This document shows positions 30,448-39,299 of a stretch of DNA of 64,000 bases, in pieces. The notes under the pieces are model-generated. The model was not told the DNA's origin. It ran no database searches and saw only the letters and a program-made list of their open reading frames with translations. The stretch comes from Pandoraea capi. GTDB lineage: Bacteria > Pseudomonadota > Gammaproteobacteria > Burkholderiales > Burkholderiaceae. The position numbers and the translations under genes were made by a program. Every line of letters starts with the position of its first letter. Position 1 is the stretch's first letter. The DNA lies in NCBI RefSeq assembly GCF_902459735.1, contig NZ_CABPRV010000011.1, positions 124,001-188,000 on the forward strand. The letters are read 5' to 3'.

Positions 30448-30471
30448 CCCGGTGAGCGCAAGCTCGCCGGG
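30448..30471 (+). terminator. Hairpin after fliC
   Basis: CCCGGTGAGC GCAA GCTCGCCGGG forms a 10-bp stem with one G-T pair 24 bases past the stop. There is no T-run, so it may also protect the abundant fliC mRNA 3' end. Confidence 0.55.
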
Positions 30472-30581
30472 TCGACGGCGGCGTCACTGCGAAACGGTGC
30501 CGCCGCCGCCTGTTTTACAGGCCATCGTGTTTTCCAGCGGGCCGGGTAGTAACGATCAATTCAACGGAGTGAGAGCAAATC

Positions 30582-32630
30582 ATGGCAACTTCTAACGGAC
30601 CGGGCACTATTTCCTCCCCTGGGATTGGGTCCGGGCTGGACGTCAATGCACTCGTCAAGAGTCTGATGACACCTGCCACGAACAAGCTCACTCTGCTGCA
30701 AAACCAGGAAGCGGCGTACAACACGAAGCTTTCGGCCATCGGCCAGTTGCAATCGGCGCTCTCCGCCTTCCAGACGTCGCTGGGCACGCTCTCCAGCGCC
30801 GCCCAGTTCCTCCAAGTGGCAGCCGCGGTCGGAGACAACACGATTTTGCAGGCCACGGCGGACTCCACGGCGAACGTCAGTCAGTACAGCGTCAACGTCA
30901 CGCAGTTGGCGCAGGCGCAAAGCCTGACCACGACCGGCTTCTCGAGCCAGACGAGCACGATCGGCACGGGCGCATCGACCAAGGTGACGATTACCCTTGG
31001 CACGATCACGGGCGGCACCCTCACCGACGGCAAGTACACGGGCGCGAGCTTCGCAGCCAACGCCAGCTCCTCACCGATCAACCTGACGATCGACAGCAGC
31101 AACAACTCGCTGACCGGCATTCGCGATGCGATCAACGCCCAGAACGGCGATGCCGTGGCGACGATCGTCAACGACGGCAGCGGCACGCCTTACCGTCTCG
31201 TGCTGACCTCGAAGACCACGGGTCAGAACATGAGCATGAAGATCGATGTGGCCGCCGGCGGCGACCCCACGGTCACCAACCTGCTCGCCAACGATCCGAC
31301 CGGCACGCAGAACCTCACGCAAACGAGCGCGGCGCAGAACGCCAACCTGACCATCAACGGTCTGGCGGTCACCAGTGCGACGAACACCGTGACCAAGTCG
31401 GTCACCGGTGTCACGCTCACGCTCTCGAAGACCGGTTCGACCACGGTCACGACGAGCCGCAACACGTCGGCCGTCACTCAGGCCGTGCAGTCGTTCGCCA
31501 CGGCATACAACACGCTGCAAACGACGATCGGCAAGCTGACCGCGTTCGATTCGGCCGGTAACGGCGCGAACAACGGTCCGCTGATCGGCGACTCGACGGT
31601 TCAGCTCGTGCAGAACCGTCTGACCCAGATTCTCAACGGCAAGCTGCCGGGCGTCGGCTCGACGGGCCTCGCCTCGCTGGCGCAGGTCGGCGTGGGCTTC
31701 AACAAGGACGGCACGCTCTCCGTCGACACAACGGCGCTGAACAAGGCGATGTCCTCGCCAAACGGCTTCAACGCGCTCGCCTCGTTGTTCGCGACCAACG
31801 GCCAGACGACGGACTCTCTGGTGAGCTTCACCAGCTCGTCGAACGCCACGCAGCCGGGCCAGTACGCCATCAACATCTCGCAGGCGGCCACGCAAGGCAC
31901 GACGACCGGCGCGATTACGCTGGGCGCGACGACCACGATTGCCGCCGGCAGCAACGAACTCCAGGTTTCGCTCGACGGCAACATCGCCAGCGTGCTGATT
32001 CCGCCGGGCACCTACACGCAGGACAAGCTGGCGGCCGCCATCCAGGCCGCGATCAACGGCAACAGCAAGTTCACCACCGCCGAGTCCGGCGTGTCGGTCG
32101 CCTCGAACAACGGCATTCTGACGATCACGTCGAACCGTTACGGCTCCGCCTCGAAGGTCGTCGTCACCGGCGGCTCGGCGTACAACCAGTTGTTCAACGG
32201 CAACAACACGACAACGGGTAAAGACGTTATCGGCACGATCGGCGGCTTTGGCGCGACCGGCAGCGGTCAGACCTTGACCGGCAATGCGGGCACGCCGGTC
32301 GAAGGGCTCAAGCTCACAGTCTCGGGCACGGCTACCGGCAGCCGCGGCAATATTGGTTTCTCGCAAGGCTTTGCCTCGCTGCTCAACACGCAGGTCACGG
32401 ATTTTCTGAGCGCCAAGGGCGCTGTCACGAGCGCGACGAACAACCTGAATTCCTCGATCAAGCAGATCAAGCAGCAGGAATCGGACTGGCAAGATCAGAT
32501 GACGCAGATGCAGAACCGTTATCTGGCTCAGTTCACGGCGCTGGACGCCACGATGGCCAAGCTGCAAAACACCAGCGACTACCTGAAGCAGGTGCTTGGC
32601 GGCGGCTCTTCGTCGTCGTCCTCGAAGTAA
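30582..32630 (+). CDS. fliD: Flagellar filament cap protein
   Basis: The pentameric cap protein at the filament tip that folds incoming flagellin. The 682 residues are longer than enteric FliD (about 470), as is usual in this group. The N-terminal FliD_N domain starts with SSPGIGSGLDVNALVKSLM; the C-terminal region (TQVTDFLSAKGAVTSATNNLNSSIKQIKQQ ... MAKLQNTSDYLKQVL) is a coiled coil ending in a poly-Ser tail. ACGGAGTGAGAG precedes the ATG. fliS follows after 15 bases; the fliDST genes form one unit. Confidence 0.96.
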   Translation: MATSNGPGTISSPGIGSGLDVNALVKSLMTPATNKLTLLQNQEAAYNTKLSAIGQLQSALSAFQTSLGTLSSAAQFLQVAAAVGDNTILQATADSTANVSQYSVNVTQLAQAQSLTTTGFSSQTSTIGTGASTKVTITLGTITGGTLTDGKYTGASFAANASSSPINLTIDSSNNSLTGIRDAINAQNGDAVATIVNDGSGTPYRLVLTSKTTGQNMSMKIDVAAGGDPTVTNLLANDPTGTQNLTQTSAAQNANLTINGLAVTSATNTVTKSVTGVTLTLSKTGSTTVTTSRNTSAVTQAVQSFATAYNTLQTTIGKLTAFDSAGNGANNGPLIGDSTVQLVQNRLTQILNGKLPGVGSTGLASLAQVGVGFNKDGTLSVDTTALNKAMSSPNGFNALASLFATNGQTTDSLVSFTSSSNATQPGQYAINISQAATQGTTTGAITLGATTTIAAGSNELQVSLDGNIASVLIPPGTYTQDKLAAAIQAAINGNSKFTTAESGVSVASNNGILTITSNRYGSASKVVVTGGSAYNQLFNGNNTTTGKDVIGTIGGFGATGSGQTLTGNAGTPVEGLKLTVSGTATGSRGNIGFSQGFASLLNTQVTDFLSAKGAVTSATNNLNSSIKQIKQQESDWQDQMTQMQNRYLAQFTALDATMAKLQNTSDYLKQVLGGGSSSSSSK

Positions 32631-32645
32631 GCGTCGGAGAGACAC

Positions 32646-33080
32646 ATGTACGGTCAGAACGCCGCCAATGCGTATCGCAAGGTCGGGCTCGAAACCGGCG
32701 TCGTCGCCGCGAGCCCGCATCAGCTCATCGTGATGCTGTTCGACGGTGCCAAGGCTGCGCTCACCAAAGCGCGTATCCACTTCGAGGCCGGTCATATCGT
32801 CGAACGCGGTCAGGCCATTTCGAAGGCGATCGAGATCATCGGCGGCCTGCGCGACGGATTGAATATGGAAGTCGGCGGGGAACTGTCGCGCAACTTGCGT
32901 GATCTCTACGACTACATGGGACGACGTCTGCTCGAAGCGAATCTCGAGAACGACGTCGCCAAGATACAAGAAGTCGACACCCTGCTTGAGACGATTGCAT
33001 CGGCCTGGCGAGCGATCGCGCCGAGCACCGGCACGGGTGCCCCCGCCGTTCAGGCGGGCACCGGAGTGCGCTATGAATGA
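32646..33080 (+). CDS. fliS: Flagellin export chaperone FliS
   Basis: A 144-residue helical chaperone that holds flagellin unfolded in the cytoplasm. Family signature: NAANAYRKVGLETGVVAASPHQLIVMLFDGA near the N-terminus and LYDYMGRRLLEANLENDVAKIQEV in the C-terminal half. It lies 15 bases behind fliD and overlaps fliT by 8 bases. Confidence 0.96.
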   Translation: MYGQNAANAYRKVGLETGVVAASPHQLIVMLFDGAKAALTKARIHFEAGHIVERGQAISKAIEIIGGLRDGLNMEVGGELSRNLRDLYDYMGRRLLEANLENDVAKIQEVDTLLETIASAWRAIAPSTGTGAPAVQAGTGVRYE

Positions 33081-33411
33081 AGCGACGACTTTGCTGAACT
33101 GCTACGAAAGTATTGCCGGCCTCACGGAGCGTATGCTCGGCGTGGCGCGCGACGGCGACTGGGATGCCCTCATCGACCTCGAAACGCAGTATCGTGCGCA
33201 GGTCGATTCGATCAAGCAGCTCGACGCCGATCTGCCGCTCTCGGACGACGAGCGCTCGCGCAAGCATGCGATCATCCGCCGTATTCTGGCGGATGATGCC
33301 GCCATTCGCGATCTCGCGGTACCGCACCTGGCGCACCTCGACGCCATGATCAACAGCACGCGCCGTCAACGTGCCCTGCACGAAGTCTACGGCCTGAACC
33401 TGGGCGCCTGA
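33073..33411 (+). CDS. fliT: Flagellar chaperone FliT-like (FliD chaperone)
   Basis: A 112-residue helical protein, MNEATTLLNCYESIAGLTERMLGVARDGDWDALIDL. The pattern of short helices with a DWDALIDLE-type segment and its position right after fliS fit FliT, the export chaperone of the cap protein FliD. The start overlaps the end of fliS by 8 bases. Primary sequence conservation in this family is low, so the call leans on context. Confidence 0.85.
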   Translation: MNEATTLLNCYESIAGLTERMLGVARDGDWDALIDLETQYRAQVDSIKQLDADLPLSDDERSRKHAIIRRILADDAAIRDLAVPHLAHLDAMINSTRRQRALHEVYGLNLGA

Positions 33412-33452
33412 CGCGCGACGCGCGTCACGTCGTCCGCATCTCGGAGTAAGGC

Positions 33453-34907
33453 ATGGCCGGTCTCGACTCGGTTCTGGCCACGACGCTCGCCCGGCGGCTC
33501 GATTCGTTGCTCGGTATGGGGCAAGGCGTCTCCTCGACGACGGCCCCCAACGCCATTGCCGGCTCGCAGCCGTCCGGCGACGCCACCTCCGCGCTCGGCG
33601 ATCTCGCCACCAAGACTTCACCCACTGCGGTTGCCCTGGGCAACGCGACGTCGCAAGCCGCGGCGCGCGCGCCCACGCCGATCCAGCAGGCGACACTCTC
33701 GGCGGCAGCGCGCACCATCGATACGATCCTGCGTCTCGCCCCCGACTCGCCCGGCCCTGTGCAAGCGAGCGCGCCGGTGTGGCCGGCGGCCCCCGGCACC
33801 GGTGCCCCGGCGCTGGCGCCGCTGGTCGCCGCAGCGCTCAAGGAAGCGCTGTCGACGAGCGGGTTGTTCTACGAATCGCATCTGTCGCAATGGGCGTCGG
33901 GCAGCCGTTCGTTCGAACAGTTGCAGGCGGAGCCGCAGTTGCGCTGGCCTGCGTCGGCCAATCTGGCGGCACAGTTGCGTGCCGCTGGCGCAGACGCCAC
34001 CTTGCCGGGCCCGGGGCCGCTCACGCGCCTGCTCGGACCGGCGGGCGGCGAAGCGGCTTTGGCGACGGGGTGGCCTGCATTGGGTCCATCTACCATGTCA
34101 TCGGCACTGACGTTGCCGACGGCGACTGCGAATCCTGCGACTCCCCCGCCCGGTGCACCGGCGCAGGCTGCGAATGCCGATGCTGTCGATGGGGGCCTGC
34201 GGGCTAGCGCCAATCTTCCCAACACCGCGACCGCGCTGGCGCATGCCGCGAGCGTGGCGCATACGACCAGCGGTGTGCTGCCGACAGGGCATGATGGCGG
34301 GGACCCTTCGCTGGGTGCCAATGCCGCGACGAATCCGCAGCAACACGGTGCCGCCGGGGCAATCGCCGCCGTGGCGAACACGCCCGCGGAGAGCGTGACG
34401 CTCGTGCGTCAGCAGCTCGATATGCTGGTCAATCCCCAGTTTCAATGGAACGGCATGGCGTGGCCGGGTGCGCCGATGGAGTGGCAGGTCGAGGAGCGCG
34501 CGGGCCAGCAGGCGCCGGGCGAAGCGGCTGCGCCATCCACATGGCACACGCATTTGCGTCTCACGTTGCCGTCGCTGGGCACCATCGACGTCACGCTCGG
34601 CCTGTCGGGCCAGCAATTGCAGGCGAAGCTGCTGACGGATTCGACCGCGTCCACGGATGTGCTGTCCAACGAAGGCGAAGACTTGCGTCAGCGGCTGGCG
34701 TCCGTCGGCCTGATTGCGAGTCAGTTGTCGTTTGGCGCGCTCAGCGAAGTCGATGACGCGACGCAGGCGTCGGATGCCGCGTCGGCGATCAGTGCAATGG
34801 CGAGTGCGCATGCGCAAGCGCCGATGTCCGATACCGAGGTTGCCGGTTTGCCGGTCCCGGTCAGCGAGGAGACGCCCAACGTACCGAATGCCGGAGGTAA
34901 CGCATGA
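33453..34907 (+). CDS. FliK-type hook-length control family protein, first copy
   Basis: A 484-residue protein. Residues 1 to about 310 are Ala/Pro/Thr-rich and probably unfolded; the C-terminal part holds a Flg_hook-like domain (TWHTHLRLTLPSLGTIDVTLGLSGQQLQAKLLTDST ... LRQRLASVGLIASQLSFG). GGAGTAAGG precedes the ATG. Its stop overlaps the start of the FlhB-like gene (ATGA). A second, canonical fliK lies at 43157-44575, so this paralogue may act with the FlhB-like protein next to it rather than as the main molecular ruler. Confidence 0.82.
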   Translation: MAGLDSVLATTLARRLDSLLGMGQGVSSTTAPNAIAGSQPSGDATSALGDLATKTSPTAVALGNATSQAAARAPTPIQQATLSAAARTIDTILRLAPDSPGPVQASAPVWPAAPGTGAPALAPLVAAALKEALSTSGLFYESHLSQWASGSRSFEQLQAEPQLRWPASANLAAQLRAAGADATLPGPGPLTRLLGPAGGEAALATGWPALGPSTMSSALTLPTATANPATPPPGAPAQAANADAVDGGLRASANLPNTATALAHAASVAHTTSGVLPTGHDGGDPSLGANAATNPQQHGAAGAIAAVANTPAESVTLVRQQLDMLVNPQFQWNGMAWPGAPMEWQVEERAGQQAPGEAAAPSTWHTHLRLTLPSLGTIDVTLGLSGQQLQAKLLTDSTASTDVLSNEGEDLRQRLASVGLIASQLSFGALSEVDDATQASDAASAISAMASAHAQAPMSDTEVAGLPVPVSEETPNVPNAGGNA

Positions 34908-35269
34908 CGTTGCCACCGGAGCGTCGCACGGCCGTCGCGCTCGCCTACGGCGCGAAAGATTCGGCCCCGCGTGTCGTGGCGAAGGGATACGGCCTGCTCG
35001 CCGAGACGATCGTGCGCACGGCGCGTGAGCACGGTCTGTACGTGCACGAATCGCCTGAGCTGGTGAGCCTTCTGATGCAGGTCGATCTCGACCAGCGCAT
35101 TCCGGCGCAGCTTTATCAGGCGGTCGCCGAGCTGCTGGCCTGGCTATACAAGCTCGAAGCGGGCCGTGGCGGCAAGCCGCCCCCGCTGCCACCGGGCGTG
35201 CTCCCGCCTGAAGTCCCGACCGACGCCCCGGCGTCCGCCACACCGCCAGCGCCAACGCCGTCGACCTGA
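34904..35269 (+). CDS. Stand-alone FlhB C-terminal-like protein (FlhX type)
   Basis: A 121-residue protein that covers only the cytoplasmic FlhB_C portion: RRTAVALAYGAKDSAPRVVAKGYGLLAE, then VHESPELVSLLMQVDLDQRIPAQLYQAVAELLAWLY. In full FlhB this part follows the auto-cleaved NPTH site; here the region begins just after where that site would be, so it resembles the cleaved product. FlhX-type proteins can substitute for that fragment in the export-specificity switch. The tail is Pro-rich. It is translationally coupled to the FliK-like gene. Confidence 0.88.
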   Translation: MTLPPERRTAVALAYGAKDSAPRVVAKGYGLLAETIVRTAREHGLYVHESPELVSLLMQVDLDQRIPAQLYQAVAELLAWLYKLEAGRGGKPPPLPPGVLPPEVPTDAPASATPPAPTPST

Positions 35270-35519
35270 CAACGCAGGCGCTAGGTCTTTCAGCGCACGC
35301 GCGGCGCATGTGGGGCGTGAAGTGTCCGATTTCCCGACTATCCCCTGACTGGCGCCGTGCGCTCGGAACGCCCGTGGCGTATGGCACACGAGAATTTTCA
35401 TTCGCCCCAAAACCTTTCCGACGACCGCGCGTAACCTGCGCGCTCACTAGCATTTCCTGTGAGAGCGGCCAATCGAACGGCTGCATGCAATCCCTTGCTC
35501 ACCCTCTTTGGATCAGGAA

Positions 35520-36752
35520 ATGGACGGAATCTTAAGCCCCTTCAATCCCGGTGCCGGCGCAGCGCCGCCCGCACTGACCGGTCGCGAAGACATTCGCGAA
35601 GAAGTGCGCATCTGCATCGAACGACTGCGGATCGGACGTCATGCAAACGGGCAGTTGCTGGTCGGGCTTCGCGGTGTCGGCAAGACGGTGCTGCTCGAAC
35701 GTCTGTTGTTCGATGCCGAGGAACAAGGCGCGATCACGATCCGCCTTGAAGCACCGGAAGTGCGGTCCCTGCCGGGGTCGATTGCACCGGCCCTGCGCGT
35801 GGCGTTGCTACGCATGAACCCCATGCATGGGGCGGCGGCAGCCGTGTCCCGGGGTCTGAAAGCATTGGCCGGTTTCGTGACCGGACTGCGAGTCACCTAC
35901 GGAGATATCGACGTCGGACTCGACTATCCCCCGGAGTCCGGACTTGCCGATTGCGGCGATCTCGAGCTGGATCTTTGCGCGTTGCTGGTGGAAGCGGGAC
36001 AAGCCGCTCGTGCAGCACAAACCGTACTCGCCATGTTCGTCGACGAGCTTCAGGGCATGCCACAACGCCAGTTGTCCTCGTTGCTTTACGCGCTTCATCG
36101 ATGCAACCAGCTCGGGCTACCCGTCATCCTCATTGGCGCGGGGCTTCCGCCAATGATCAAGCATATCGGCGATGCCAAGTCCTATGCCGAGCGGATGTTT
36201 GAGATTCACGACCTGGGACCGCTATCGAATGCCGCCGCAAGGAGCGCGATTACGATCCCTGCCGAGCAAGCCGGGGTGAACATTGCCACGGAAGCGCTGG
36301 ATGAAATCGTCGGACAAACCGGGGCCTACCCCTACTTTCTGCAACAGTGGGGCAAGTTGGCCTGGAGAGTCGCGCGCACCAGTCCCATTACGTCAGACCA
36401 CGTGCAGCAGATATCGGATTCCGCCATCGACGCGCTCGATCGAAATTTCTACCGGCTCCGATTCCAGCGTCTGGCGCTTATCGAGCGCCGGTATTTGCGC
36501 GTCATGGCAGAACTTGGCGAAGGGCCTCACGACCTGAACGTGGTTGCAGAGAAGTTCGGCAAGCCCGCGCAAGCGCTTGCCGCCGTTCACGAAACCCTCA
36601 TTGAAAAGGGCATGCTTTACACGTCGATGCAGGGTGACGCCGCCTTCACCGTGCCGCGCTTTCATGAGTTTCTGAAACGGGTCATGCCCGCACCGGCATA
36701 TACCGATGCGGCGTGCTCTCATGACAGCATCGAGATACCAGGACTAGCGTAA
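35520..36752 (+). CDS. AAA-type ATPase with C-terminal winged helix, not a flagellar protein
   Basis: A 410-residue P-loop ATPase. It has Walker A GLRGVGKT (49-56), Walker B VLAMFVDELQ (Asp175-Glu176), a sensor-like stretch LPVILIGAGLPPM, YAERMFEIHDLGPLS, and an Orc/archaeal-ATPase-style lid followed by a winged helix (about 320-395: RRYLRVMAELGEG ... VAEKFGKPAQAL). This resembles AAA_16/COG1672-type ATPases found in mobile or defence settings. I chose the ATG at 35520, although its ribosome site is very close; a TTG at 35508 is possible. It interrupts the flagellar cluster, uses more A/T-ending codons than its neighbours to my eye, and has no flagellar role that I know. Confidence 0.72.
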   Translation: MDGILSPFNPGAGAAPPALTGREDIREEVRICIERLRIGRHANGQLLVGLRGVGKTVLLERLLFDAEEQGAITIRLEAPEVRSLPGSIAPALRVALLRMNPMHGAAAAVSRGLKALAGFVTGLRVTYGDIDVGLDYPPESGLADCGDLELDLCALLVEAGQAARAAQTVLAMFVDELQGMPQRQLSSLLYALHRCNQLGLPVILIGAGLPPMIKHIGDAKSYAERMFEIHDLGPLSNAAARSAITIPAEQAGVNIATEALDEIVGQTGAYPYFLQQWGKLAWRVARTSPITSDHVQQISDSAIDALDRNFYRLRFQRLALIERRYLRVMAELGEGPHDLNVVAEKFGKPAQALAAVHETLIEKGMLYTSMQGDAAFTVPRFHEFLKRVMPAPAYTDAACSHDSIEIPGLA

Positions 36753-36828
36753 TGGGCGTCGGTCGTGGTTTATCGGGGTTCAGACCCCGGATTCGGCCGA
36801 GTGCGTGCGCCGTCGGCTCAACAACAAA

Positions 36829-36852
36829 AAGCCCCATCATCGGACGGGGCTT
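36829..36852 (-). terminator. Rho-independent terminator after fliE
   Basis: Minus-strand AAGCCCCGTC ... GGGGCTT with TTTTTGTTG behind it, 28 bases past the fliE stop. Confidence 0.75.
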
Positions 36853-36879
36853 CTGGGTACCGCCACAGCAGGCTCGGTA

Positions 36880-37215
36880 TCAGACCTGCATGTTCATCAC
36901 GGTTGTGTAGGCCGAAACAAGCTTGTTGCGAACTTGCAGGCTCATCTGGAAGCCGATGTTGGCTTTTTGCATATCGACCATGACATCGTTGAGCGCCACG
37001 CCCGGTGTGCCCATTTCAAACGCCTGTGCCTGCGCTTCGGCGCCCTGCTGGGAAGCCGACACGCGCTTGAGCGACGCTTCGAGTTCGGAGGCAAAACCGC
37101 CCGTCTTCGACACGGAACCCGCGCCGGCACTGGTCGTGCCCATGATCGAGCCCGCCGCCTGCGACGCTACGCCGCCCAGCTTTTGCAGTACCGATTCGAT
37201 CCCCGGAATGGCCAT
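36880..37215 (-). CDS. fliE: Flagellar hook-basal body complex protein FliE
   Basis: A 111-residue rod/MS-ring junction protein. The C-terminal signature is clear: [43 protein letters not shown]. The ATG at 37215 has AGGA upstream and gives [13 protein letters not shown]. It is a single-gene unit divergent from the fliFGHIJK operon. Confidence 0.95.
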   Translation of the reverse strand: MAIPGIESVLQKLGGVASQAAGSIMGTTSAGAGSVSKTGGFASELEASLKRVSASQQGAEAQAQAFEMGTPGVALNDVMVDMQKANIGFQMSLQVRNKLVSAYTTVMNMQV

Positions 37216-37409
37216 GATCCTTGTCCTTGCTTGTCTCGTCGACGATGCGATGAAGATGCCTGAAGCTGTATTAACGACGCCGGCACCCCGCCAGTCACGC
37301 GAATTTCGCGCCAACCCCACCGGTATGCCTTTTATCAGTCACGTCGGAGCTTACCACCGCTTGGCAAGCCCTCAATAGCCTAATTAACGGGAAAAGACCC
37401 GCCTAATCC

Positions 37410-37580
37410 TCAGAACGATTCCACATTCGTCAACGAATAATCAGGACCATCGGCATCGTGCGCACCGGCAACAGGATTCTTTCCAATCCTTAAGCCCCCC
37501 AGGGACGTGAGCGCAATGCCAAGCGTACCCGGAGAATTCTGTCGCATGTTAGTGAGCACTTCCACCGCGATGAACGTCAT
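37410..37580 (-). CDS. Possible small protein (56 aa) between fliE and fliF, unknown
   Basis: An ATG at 37580 with an AGAGG site 7 bases upstream opens a 56-codon frame: MTFIAVEVLTNMRQNSPGTL, then IALTSLGGLRIGKNPV and a tail GPDYSLTNVESF. The composition looks like a real protein rather than a GC-rich shadow frame. It has no signal peptide, membrane span or domain known to me. The start lies 27 bases from the fliF ATG on the other strand. The 392-base gap between fliE and fliF has no other content that I can see. Coding status is uncertain. Confidence 0.35.
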   Translation of the reverse strand: MTFIAVEVLTNMRQNSPGTLGIALTSLGGLRIGKNPVAGAHDADGPDYSLTNVESF

Positions 37581-37607
37581 GTCAACGCCTCTGGCGTGGA
37601 GCCGCGC

Positions 37608-39299
37608 ATGAATGCCGCCACCCAGACGGCCGACGTCGCCGCCAAGCCGCCCCTGCTCGCGCAGCTGCGCTCGCGTGAGCGCCTGCCGCTGCTGATCGGC
37701 GGCGCGGCGCTCGTCGCCTTGCTGATCGCCGTCTTCCTGTGGAGCCGTGCCCCCGATTACAAGGTGCTGTATAGCAACCTGAGCGATCGCGACGGTGGCG
37801 CCATCATCACGTCGCTGCAACAGATGAATGTGCCGTACAAGTTCGCCGAGGGCGGCGGGGCCATTCTGGTGCCGGCCGAACAGGTGCACGACGTCCGTCT
37901 GCGTCTGGCCTCACAAGGCCTGCCCAAGGGCGGTCTGGTCGGATTCGAGTTGATGGACAACCAAAAGTTCGGCATCAGCCAGTTCGCCGAACAGGTCAAT
38001 TATCAGCGCGCTCTCGAAGGCGAACTCGCCCGCTCGGTCGAATCGCTCTCCGCCGTGCAGGCCGCCCGCGTGCACCTCGCGATCCCGAAGCCGTCGGTTT
38101 TTGTGCGTGAACAGCAAAAACCGAGCGCCTCGGTGCTCGTCACGCTCTACCCCGGTCGCGTGCTCGACGATGCGCAGGTCAGCGCCATCGTGCACATGGT
38201 CGCGTCGAGCGTGCCGGAACTGCCCGTCAAGAATGTCACGGTGCTGGACCAGAACGGCAATCTGCTCTCCGCCCAAAGCGGCAACGCACTGGGTCTGGAC
38301 GCCAGCCAGCTCAAGTACGTTCGCGAGCTCGAACAATCGTATGCCCGTCGCATCGAAGCGATCCTGAACCCGATCGTCGGCCCGGGCAACGTGCATGCGC
38401 AGGTCACAGCAGACGTCGACTTCAATCAGGTCGAGCAGACGTCGGAGAACTACAAGCCGAACTCGGGCGAGCAAGCGGTCCGCAGCCAGCAAAGCAGCGA
38501 GGCGACGCAGATCGGCGCGAACGCCGCAGGCGGCGTGCCGGGCGCTCTGTCGAACCAGCCGCCGGGACAGGCCACCGCGCCGATCACGCAGCCGCAACAG
38601 CAGCAGGTCGCCCAGCAAGGCGCCGCCACGCCGGGTGCCGCCAGTGCGCCGCAAGGTCCGCGCAGCGATCGCAAGGACGCCACGACCAACTACGAAATCG
38701 ACCGCACGATTCGTCACGTACAACAAGCAACCGGCGGCCTCAAACGTCTGTCGGCAGCGATTGTCGTGAACTACCGTCCGGGCACGGATGCGAAGGGCAA
38801 GCCCGCCATGGTGGCGCTCACGCAGGCGCAGCTCGACCAGATCCAGAATCTGTCGAAGGAAGCCATCGGCTTCTCGGGCCAGCGCGGCGACACGATCAAC
38901 ATCGTCAACAGCGCCTTCACGGTCGAGGAAGATCCGGAAGCCAACCTGCCGTGGTGGCGTCAGCGTCAGAACATCGAACTGGCCAAGCAGGTCGGCAAGT
39001 GGGTGCTCATCGGTCTGATCGGTCTGTATCTGTGGTTCGGCGTGATTCGTCCGGCCATCCGCAAGCACCTGACCCCGCCGCCGCCGGCCGAGCCGACGCT
39101 GGCCGGTGCCGGCGGTGGCGGCGCGGCCGGTGCCGAAGGGGCCGATGGCGAGAGCGCCGACGGCGAAGTTGGCAAGCGCGGCGAAATCAGCGCCTACGAG
39201 CGAAATTTGCAGTACGCGCGCCAGGTGGCGCGACAGGATCCGAAGATCGTGGCAACGGTAGTCAAAGCATGGGTGGGTGGTGGCGATGAGCGCGGCTGA
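37608..39299 (+). CDS. fliF: Flagellar MS-ring protein
   Basis: A 563-residue inner-membrane ring subunit. The first membrane span is about 28-47 (LPLLIGGAALVALLIAVFLW); ring-building domains follow (YKVLYSNLSDRDGGAI; FGISQFAEQVNYQRALEGELARSV; ARVHLAIPKPSVFVREQ). A Gln/Ala-rich loop (about 285-355) precedes the C-terminal span (WVLIGLIGLYLWFGVIRP) and a cytoplasmic tail that binds FliG. I chose the ATG at 37608 with GGAG 6 bases upstream; a GTG at 37596 is in frame. It is the first gene of fliFGHIJK and overlaps fliG by 14 bases. Confidence 0.97.
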   Translation: MNAATQTADVAAKPPLLAQLRSRERLPLLIGGAALVALLIAVFLWSRAPDYKVLYSNLSDRDGGAIITSLQQMNVPYKFAEGGGAILVPAEQVHDVRLRLASQGLPKGGLVGFELMDNQKFGISQFAEQVNYQRALEGELARSVESLSAVQAARVHLAIPKPSVFVREQQKPSASVLVTLYPGRVLDDAQVSAIVHMVASSVPELPVKNVTVLDQNGNLLSAQSGNALGLDASQLKYVRELEQSYARRIEAILNPIVGPGNVHAQVTADVDFNQVEQTSENYKPNSGEQAVRSQQSSEATQIGANAAGGVPGALSNQPPGQATAPITQPQQQQVAQQGAATPGAASAPQGPRSDRKDATTNYEIDRTIRHVQQATGGLKRLSAAIVVNYRPGTDAKGKPAMVALTQAQLDQIQNLSKEAIGFSGQRGDTINIVNSAFTVEEDPEANLPWWRQRQNIELAKQVGKWVLIGLIGLYLWFGVIRPAIRKHLTPPPPAEPTLAGAGGGGAAGAEGADGESADGEVGKRGEISAYERNLQYARQVARQDPKIVATVVKAWVGGGDERG

